DNA of 64,000 bases from Candidatus Rubrivivax defluviihabitans (lineage in GTDB: Bacteria; Pseudomonadota; Gammaproteobacteria; Burkholderiales; Burkholderiaceae_C), in the NCBI GenBank assembly GCA_016709385.1, contig JADJMW010000005.1, positions 372,001 to 436,000 on the forward strand, read 5' to 3'. The notes under the pieces were generated by a model that saw only the letters and a list, made by a program, of their open reading frames with translations, was not told where the DNA came from and made no database searches. This document shows, in pieces, positions 57,548-64,000 of the stretch (positions within the stretch are counted from its first letter, which is position 1; every line of letters starts with the position of its first letter). The translations under genes and the position numbers were made by a program.

Positions 57548-59154
57548 TTCACCGCGGCCTCGCGCTCGCGCAGCTTGAAGCGCTGGATCTTGCCGGTGGC
57601 CGTCTTCGGCAATTCGGTCAGGAATTCGATCTGGCGCGGATATTTGTACGGCGCCAGGCGGTCCTTCACGAAGGCCTGCAATTCGACGCTGCTGGCCTGC
57701 GCGCCGTCCTTGAGCACGACGAAGGCCTTGGTGCGTGTCAGCCCGGCCTCGTCGGGCACGCCGATCACCGCCGCTTCCAGCACCGCCGGGTGCTGCACCA
57801 GCGTGGCCTCGACCTCGAAGGGCGAGACGTAGATGCCGCTGACCTTGAGCATGTCGTCGCTGCGCCCGGCGTAGGTGTAGGTGCCGTCGGCGTTGCGCAC
57901 GTACTTGTCACCGCTGCGGGTCCAGGCGCCCTGGAAGGTCTGGCGCGACTTCTCGCGGTCGCCCCAGTACATGAGCGCCGCCGACGGGCCGTTGATGAAG
58001 AGGTCGCCGGTTTCGCCGTCGGCGACGGGACGGCCGTCGTCGCCGCGCAGTTCCACTTCGTAGCCGGGCACCGGAACACCGGTGGTGCCGTAGCGCACGC
58101 GGCCGGGCACGTTCGACAGGAAGATGTGCAGCATCTCGGTGGAGCCGATGCCGTCGATGATCTCCACGCCGTAGTGCGCGGTGAAGCGCTGGCCCAGTTC
58201 GGCCGGCAGCGCTTCGCCGGCCGACGACGCCAGGCGCAGCGCCACCTGGTCGCGCGCCGGCAATAGCGGCGAGGCCAGCATGCCGGCGAAGCCCGTGGGT
58301 GCGCCGAAGAAGACGGTGGGCCGCGGCTTGCCCTGCGGCCCCGCGCCGCCGGTCCAGCGCTTGAAGACGGCCTCGGGCGTGGGCCGCTCGGCCATCAGCA
58401 ATACGGTGGCGCCCACGCTCAGTGGAAAGCTCAACGAATTGCCCAGGCCGTAGGCGAAGAAGAGCTTGGCCGCCGAGAAGCACAGGTCGCGCTCGGTGAG
58501 GCCCAGCACCGGCGTGCCGTAGAGCTCGGCCGTCCAGTAGGGGTTGGCGTGGGTGTGCAGCGTGCCCTTGGGGCGGCCGGTGGAACCCGATGAATAGAGC
58601 CAGAAACCAGGGTCGTCGGGGCCGGTGGCGGCGGCTTGCGGCAGCGGTGCCTGCGCGGCGAGAAAGGCGTCGAAGTCGACGGCGCCTTGCGGCAAGGGGC
58701 CCGTGGGCCGCGAGACGACCACAGTCTTCACCTCGTGACCGCCCTCCCCCGCGCCCGCTGCCAGCGCCGCCTGCAGCGTGGGCAGCAGCGCCGCCGAGAC
58801 CAGCGCCATCTGCGCGCGGCTGTGGCGCAGCATGTAGGCGTAGTCGTCGGCGGTGAGCAGCGTATTCACGGCCACCGGCACGATGCCGGCATACATCGCG
58901 CCCAGAAAGGCCACCGGCCAGTGGTGGTTGTCGTGCATGAGCAGCAGCACACGCTCCTCGCGGTGCACGCCGGCGGCCAGCAGCGCGGCGGCGAAGCGGC
59001 GGCTGCGGTCGGCCAGGTCGCCATAGCTCAGCGCGCCGTGGTCGTCGACATAGGCGGCCTTGGCCGGCCGGGCGGTGTTGCGCTCGAACAGGTGGCGCGC
59101 GAAGTTGAAGACCAAGCCGGGAGGCTGCAGTGAGGCGGGGGCGGTCTGGTTCAT
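57544..59154 (-). CDS. bclA: benzoate-CoA ligase
   Basis: The protein has 536 residues of the acyl-adenylate family. The AMP loop is LYSSGSTGRPKGTLHTH. LFFAYGLGNSLSFPLSVGAT and FFGAPTGFAGML are typical of benzoate-CoA ligases, and the C-terminal hinge (LKVSGIYVSPFEVE) and catalytic Lys (PKTATGKIQRFKL) are present. It makes benzoyl-CoA, the substrate of BoxAB and the effector of BoxR. ATG 59154 is chosen because MNQTAPASL leads directly into the family's PPGLVFNFARHLFERN. Transcription diverges from boxR. Confidence 0.94.
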   Translation of the reverse strand: MNQTAPASLQPPGLVFNFARHLFERNTARPAKAAYVDDHGALSYGDLADRSRRFAAALLAAGVHREERVLLLMHDNHHWPVAFLGAMYAGIVPVAVNTLLTADDYAYMLRHSRAQMALVSAALLPTLQAALAAGAGEGGHEVKTVVVSRPTGPLPQGAVDFDAFLAAQAPLPQAAATGPDDPGFWLYSSGSTGRPKGTLHTHANPYWTAELYGTPVLGLTERDLCFSAAKLFFAYGLGNSLSFPLSVGATVLLMAERPTPEAVFKRWTGGAGPQGKPRPTVFFGAPTGFAGMLASPLLPARDQVALRLASSAGEALPAELGQRFTAHYGVEIIDGIGSTEMLHIFLSNVPGRVRYGTTGVPVPGYEVELRGDDGRPVADGETGDLFINGPSAALMYWGDREKSRQTFQGAWTRSGDKYVRNADGTYTYAGRSDDMLKVSGIYVSPFEVEATLVQHPAVLEAAVIGVPDEAGLTRTKAFVVLKDGAQASSVELQAFVKDRLAPYKYPRQIEFLTELPKTATGKIQRFKLREREAAVK

Positions 59155-59197
59155 GGCTGTCTCCTGAGCCGCACTCTCCTTGCCACCGACAAGAAGA

Positions 59198-59260
59198 TGC
59201 AGTATTGTGCGTTCGTGAAATCTAGAACGGGCAGCCCACCGTGTCAAGCACTATATTGCA
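59198..59260. promoter_or_regulatory. divergent bclA/boxR control region with candidate BoxR sites
   Basis: On the minus strand TTGACA (59247-59242) and TAGATT (59224-59219) are 17 bases apart, a promoter for bclA. TGCA cores of the kind bound by BzdR/BoxR occur at 59198-59201 and 59257-59260. The minus-strand stretch CGCACAATACTGCA (59211-59198) resembles CGCAATATCATGCG upstream of boxC. Repression lifted by benzoyl-CoA would be the expected logic. The overlap with the annotated boxR start means the true boxR start may lie slightly downstream. Confidence 0.5.
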
Positions 59261-60206
59261 CCAGTCCGACTCGTTGACGAGTGTGGGCCGGCACGGCAGC
59301 GAGGGGCCCGCGGCCGCTGCCGGCGAGACCAAGAACCCTTTCCTGGTGGCCCTGGGCGAGCGCGTGCGTGCCCTGCGCGGGCGTCGCGGCATGACGCGCA
59401 AGGCACTCGCACTGGCCGCCGACGTGTCCGAACGCCACCTGGCGAACCTGGAATACGGCGTCGGCAATGCCTCGATCCTGGTGCTGCTGCAGGTGGCGCG
59501 CGCGCTGCAATGTGCGCTGGCGGAACTGATCGGCGACGTCACCACCTCGTCGCCCGAGTGGCTGATGATCCGCGAGATGCTGGAGCAGCGCGACGACGCC
59601 ACGCTGCGCCGCGTGCGCGTGGCGGTGGGCGAGTTGCTGGGCACCGGCGGCGCCAACGACAGCGGCCGCGCCGTGCGCAGTTCGCGCGTGGCGCTGATCG
59701 GGTTGCGCGGCGCCGGCAAGTCCACGCTGGGCGCGATGCTGGCCGAGGACCTGGGTTTCCCCTTCGTGGAACTCAGCCGCGAGATCGAGAAATTCGCCGG
59801 CTGCAGCATCGCCGAGATCCAGGCGCTGTACGGCGTCAACGCCTACCGGCGCTACGAGCGGCGGGCGCTGGAAGAAGCGATCCAGATCTACCCCGAAGCC
59901 GTGATCGCCACGCCTGGCGGGCTGGTGTCGGACCCCGCCACCTTCAACCAGTTGCTGGCCCACTGCACCACCGTGTGGCTGCAGGCCAGCGCCGAAGACC
60001 ACATGAGGCGCGTCACCGCGCAAGGCGACCTGCGCCCGATGGCGGCCAGCCGCGAGGCCATGGAAGACCTCAAGGGCATCCTGGCCGGCCGCGCCGCGTT
60101 CTACTCCAAGGCGGAGTTCCGGCTCGACACCAGCGCCGCGCCCTTGCAGCCCACCTTCCAGGCGCTGCGCGGCATCGTGCGGCAGGCGCTGACGCTGCCG
60201 ACCTGA
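59241..60206 (+). CDS. boxR: BoxR/BzdR-type benzoyl-CoA-responsive repressor
   Basis: The protein has 321 residues from GTG 59241; GTG 59283 is an alternative. An XRE-type HTH (FLVALGERVRALRGRRGMTR, ALAADVSERHLANLE) covers about residues 32-95. A linker leads to a shikimate-kinase-like domain with the P-loop LIGLRGAGKSTLG (K160). This fused design is specific to BzdR/BoxR, which bind benzoyl-CoA in the kinase-like domain and release TGCA-containing operators. It is codirectional with boxC, which has its own promoter downstream. Confidence 0.94.
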   Translation: MSSTILHQSDSLTSVGRHGSEGPAAAAGETKNPFLVALGERVRALRGRRGMTRKALALAADVSERHLANLEYGVGNASILVLLQVARALQCALAELIGDVTTSSPEWLMIREMLEQRDDATLRRVRVAVGELLGTGGANDSGRAVRSSRVALIGLRGAGKSTLGAMLAEDLGFPFVELSREIEKFAGCSIAEIQALYGVNAYRRYERRALEEAIQIYPEAVIATPGGLVSDPATFNQLLAHCTTVWLQASAEDHMRRVTAQGDLRPMAASREAMEDLKGILAGRAAFYSKAEFRLDTSAAPLQPTFQALRGIVRQALTLPT

Positions 60207-60219
60207 CGACTGCGATTTA

Positions 60220-60298
60220 TGCATTAAACTGCTTGACATGGTTTGAATGCACGCAATATCATGCGTCTCATTGGACATCCAACACGCATGTTGATGCA
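60220..60298 (+). promoter_or_regulatory. boxC promoter with TGCA operator cores
   Basis: TTGACA (60233-60238) and TATCAT (60257-60262) are 18 bases apart. TGCA cores lie at 60220-60223 (before -35), 60248-60251 (in the spacer) and 60295-60298 (after the start site). CGCAATATCATGCG spans the -10. This arrangement would let BoxR block polymerase. GCAGGAG precedes the boxC ATG at 60320. Confidence 0.65.
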
Positions 60299-60319
60299 TC
60301 CCCCGCAGGAGACCCGCCC

Positions 60320-61978
<1,659 letters not shown>

Positions 61979-62031
61979 ATCTTTCCCCCTCTCCCGCCCC
62001 GCGCGAGAGGAAGCCACATCAGGAGCCCAAC

Positions 62032-63459
62032 ATGAGCAGCATCGACTACAGCGAGAAGATCCCCAACAACGTCAACCTGGCCGAGGACCGCACGCTCAAG
62101 CGCGCGCTCGAGCAGTGGCAACCCAACTACCTGGCCTGGTGGCAGGACATGGGCCCCGACGACAGCCAGAATTTCGAGGTCTACCTGCGCACCGCCGTCA
62201 GCGTGGACCCGCAGGGCTGGGCGCAGTTCGGCTACGTCAAGATGCCGGAATACCGCTGGGGCATCTTCCTCAACCCGGGCGAGGCCGACCGCAAGATCCA
62301 CTTCGGCGACCACCTGGGCGAAGCCGCCTGGCAGGACGTGCCCGGCGAATACCGCGCCAACCTGCGCCGCATCATCGTGACGCAGGGCGACACCGAACCG
62401 GCCAGCGTCGAGCAGCAGCGCCACCTGGGCCTCACCGCGCCCAGCCAGTACGACCTGCGCAACCTGTTCCAGGTCAACGTGGAGGAAGGCCGCCACCTGT
62501 GGGCCATGGTCTACCTGCTGCACAAATATTTCGGCCGCGACGGCCGCGAGGAAGGCGAGGCTCTGCTCGAACGCCGCAGCGGCCAGGTCGACAACCCGCG
62601 CATCCTGCAGGCCTTCAACGAAGAGACGCCCGACTGGCTGAGCTTCTTCATGTTCACCTATTTCACGGATCGGGATGGCAAGTTCCAGCTCTGCGCGCTG
62701 GCCGAAAGCAGCTTCGACCCGCTGGCGCGCACGACCAAGTTCATGCTCACCGAGGAAGCCCACCACATGTTCGTTGGCGAGTCGGGCATCAGCCGCATCA
62801 TCCAGCGTACCTGTGCGGCCATGAACGAGCTCAAGACCGACGACCCGGCCCGGCTGCGCGCCGCCGGCGTGATCGACCTGCCGACGCTGCAGCGCTACCT
62901 GAATTTCCACTTCAGCGTCACCATCGACCTCTTCGGCGCCGACGAGAGCAGCAATGCCGCCACCTTCTACAGCACGGGCCTGAAGGGCCGCTACGAGGAA
63001 GGCAAGCGCAACGACGACCATATGCTCAAGGGGCAGACCTACAAGGTGCTGAATGTGCAGGGCGGGCAGCTGGTGGAAAAGGAAGTGCCGATGCTGAATG
63101 CGCTGAACGAAGTGCTGCGCGACGACTACATCAAGGACAGCGTGTCCGGCGTCGGGCGCTGGAACAAGGTCATCGAGAAGGCCGGCATCCCCTTCCGGCT
63201 GCAGACGCCGCACAAGGCCTTCCACCGCAATATCGGCTCGCTGGCCGGCGTGAAGGTGTCGCCCGACGGGCGCGTGGTGTCGGAAGCCGAATGGAAGGCG
63301 AATGTCGACCAGTGGCTGCCCAGCGCCGCCGACCGCGCCTTCGTCGCCAGCCTGATGGGCCGCGTGGTCGAGCCCGGCAAATTCGCCAACTGGATCGCGC
63401 CGCCGATGATGGGCATCAACCGGCAGCCGGTGGACTTCGAATACGTGCGCTTCAACTGA
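62032..63459 (+). CDS. boxB: benzoyl-CoA 2,3-epoxidase subunit BoxB
   Basis: The protein has 475 residues, the normal length. It is the di-iron epoxidase component with helix-borne ligands in NVEEGRHLWAMVYLLHKYF and LTEEAHHMFVGESGISRI (ExxH-type pairs). FTYFTDRDGKFQLCALAESSFDPL is family-specific. With BoxA as reductase it uses O2 and NADPH to form 2,3-epoxybenzoyl-CoA. AGGAG lies before ATG 62032. Confidence 0.98.
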   Translation: MSSIDYSEKIPNNVNLAEDRTLKRALEQWQPNYLAWWQDMGPDDSQNFEVYLRTAVSVDPQGWAQFGYVKMPEYRWGIFLNPGEADRKIHFGDHLGEAAWQDVPGEYRANLRRIIVTQGDTEPASVEQQRHLGLTAPSQYDLRNLFQVNVEEGRHLWAMVYLLHKYFGRDGREEGEALLERRSGQVDNPRILQAFNEETPDWLSFFMFTYFTDRDGKFQLCALAESSFDPLARTTKFMLTEEAHHMFVGESGISRIIQRTCAAMNELKTDDPARLRAAGVIDLPTLQRYLNFHFSVTIDLFGADESSNAATFYSTGLKGRYEEGKRNDDHMLKGQTYKVLNVQGGQLVEKEVPMLNALNEVLRDDYIKDSVSGVGRWNKVIEKAGIPFRLQTPHKAFHRNIGSLAGVKVSPDGRVVSEAEWKANVDQWLPSAADRAFVASLMGRVVEPGKFANWIAPPMMGINRQPVDFEYVRFN

Positions 63460-63474
63460 CGACGGCAGCCGAGC

Positions 63475-64000
63475 ATGGACATGGCTGACGCGGCCGTCAT
63501 CAAGCAGCATCTGATCGACCCCGAGATCTGCATCCGCTGCAATACCTGCGAGGCCACCTGCCCGGTGGGCGCGATCACGCACGACGACCGGAACTATGTC
63601 GTCGACGCGGCCAAGTGCAATCTCTGCATGGATTGCATCCCGCCCTGCCCCACCGGCAGCATCGACAACTGGCGGACGATGCCGCGGGTGCGCGCCTACA
63701 CGGTGCAGGAACAACTCGGCTGGGACGAGCTGCCCGCCGAGTGGTCGGCCGAGCAACTGGCGGCCGAGGGCGTGCTGGCCGAGGGCGCCGGCGGCTCGGG
63801 CCCGACATCGGCGACCCTGCCGGCGGCCGGCGACGCCACGGCCCTGGCCGACACCGCGTTCGGCTCCGGTGCGGCGGTGCAGGCCGTGTCCTACGGCGCC
63901 ACGCTGCCGCCCTGGTCGGCGGCGCACCCCTACACCAACCTCTATGGCCCGAAGGCGGCCGAAAAGTCCATCACCGCCACGGTGGCCGGCAACGTGCGCG
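63475..64000 (+). CDS. boxA: benzoyl-CoA epoxidase reductase subunit BoxA (partial, runs off right edge)
   Basis: At least 175 codons are visible from ATG 63475 (second ATG at 63481). The N-terminus has two [4Fe-4S] motifs, CIRCNTCEATCPVGAI and CNLCMDCIPPCPTGSI, followed by a linker rich in Ala and Gly and the start of the FAD/NADPH reductase part (YTNLYGPKAAEKSITATVAG). BoxA passes electrons from NADPH to BoxB. It begins 15 bases after boxB. Confidence 0.95.
   Translation, partial: MDMADAAVIKQHLIDPEICIRCNTCEATCPVGAITHDDRNYVVDAAKCNLCMDCIPPCPTGSIDNWRTMPRVRAYTVQEQLGWDELPAEWSAEQLAAEGVLAEGAGGSGPTSATLPAAGDATALADTAFGSGAAVQAVSYGATLPPWSAAHPYTNLYGPKAAEKSITATVAGNVR

Overview
The window reads as a high-GC chromosome segment of a betaproteobacterium, most likely in the order Burkholderiales. 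The reasons are the gene order glyA-nrdR-minor pilins-rib genes-nusB, the ybgC-tolQRA block, a PEP-CTERM protein, a TRAP/5-oxoprolinase operon and an aerobic benzoyl-CoA (box) cluster with its BoxR regulator. I found no rRNA, tRNA, CRISPR array, insertion sequence or phage gene.

Layout. 1-4.5 kb: end of ubiD (minus), a lytic transglycosylase behind a long structured leader, then glyA behind a clear ZTP (pfl) riboswitch, and nrdR. 4.6-9.8 kb: a tightly overlapping type IV pilus minor-pilin operon in which most genes carry single-base frame breaks. 9.8-14.1 kb: ribD (frame-broken), a PEP-CTERM gene on the opposite strand where riboflavin synthase would be expected, a RibBX-type ribB, ribH and nusB. 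14.1-20.2 kb: an aminotransferase, a membrane Ser/Thr kinase with a PEGA tail plus a small lipoprotein, and ybgC-tolQ-tolR-tolA. 20.2-24.2 kb: a minus-strand redox operon of three overlapping genes, including a VTT membrane domain fused to a disulfide-reductase-like flavoprotein. 24.3-32.5 kb: a complete 5-oxoproline (pyroglutamate) utilisation island with a LysR regulator, a D-glutamate-cyclase-like protein, a TRAP transporter, PxpBCA and pyroglutamyl peptidase. 32.8-35.3 kb: a solitary GspE/PilB-type ATPase. 35.5-39.8 kb: a tungsten aldehyde oxidoreductase operon of the AorABC type with a MoaD-like protein and an uncharacterised small protein. 40-44 kb: small accessory genes, a nearly gene-free stretch with a textbook sigma-54 promoter, and a MauG/CcpA-type di-haem lipoprotein. 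44-48.1 kb: a two-component system with a SenA/EgtB-like protein and a DUF6352 protein. 48-57 kb: mixed housekeeping and accessory genes (dehydrogenase, orphan ABC permease, DODA-type dioxygenase, cNMP-rhodanese fusion, adenine deaminase, lipA). 57-64 kb: benzoate-CoA ligase and an alpha/beta hydrolase, divergent from boxR-boxC-boxB-boxA, which runs off the right edge.

How it fits together. The benzoate module activates benzoate to benzoyl-CoA, epoxidises it (BoxAB) and opens the ring (BoxC), under BoxR control. The AOR operon could feed it by oxidising aromatic aldehydes to acids; this link is inference. The pyroglutamate island has import, release from peptides, formation from D-glutamate and ATP-driven opening to glutamate in one transcript.

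Caution. About a dozen isolated one-base indels cluster between 5.4 and 11.6 kb, with one more at 38.35 kb. Several sit in homopolymers and one breaks ribD, so local sequence error is a serious alternative to real gene decay.
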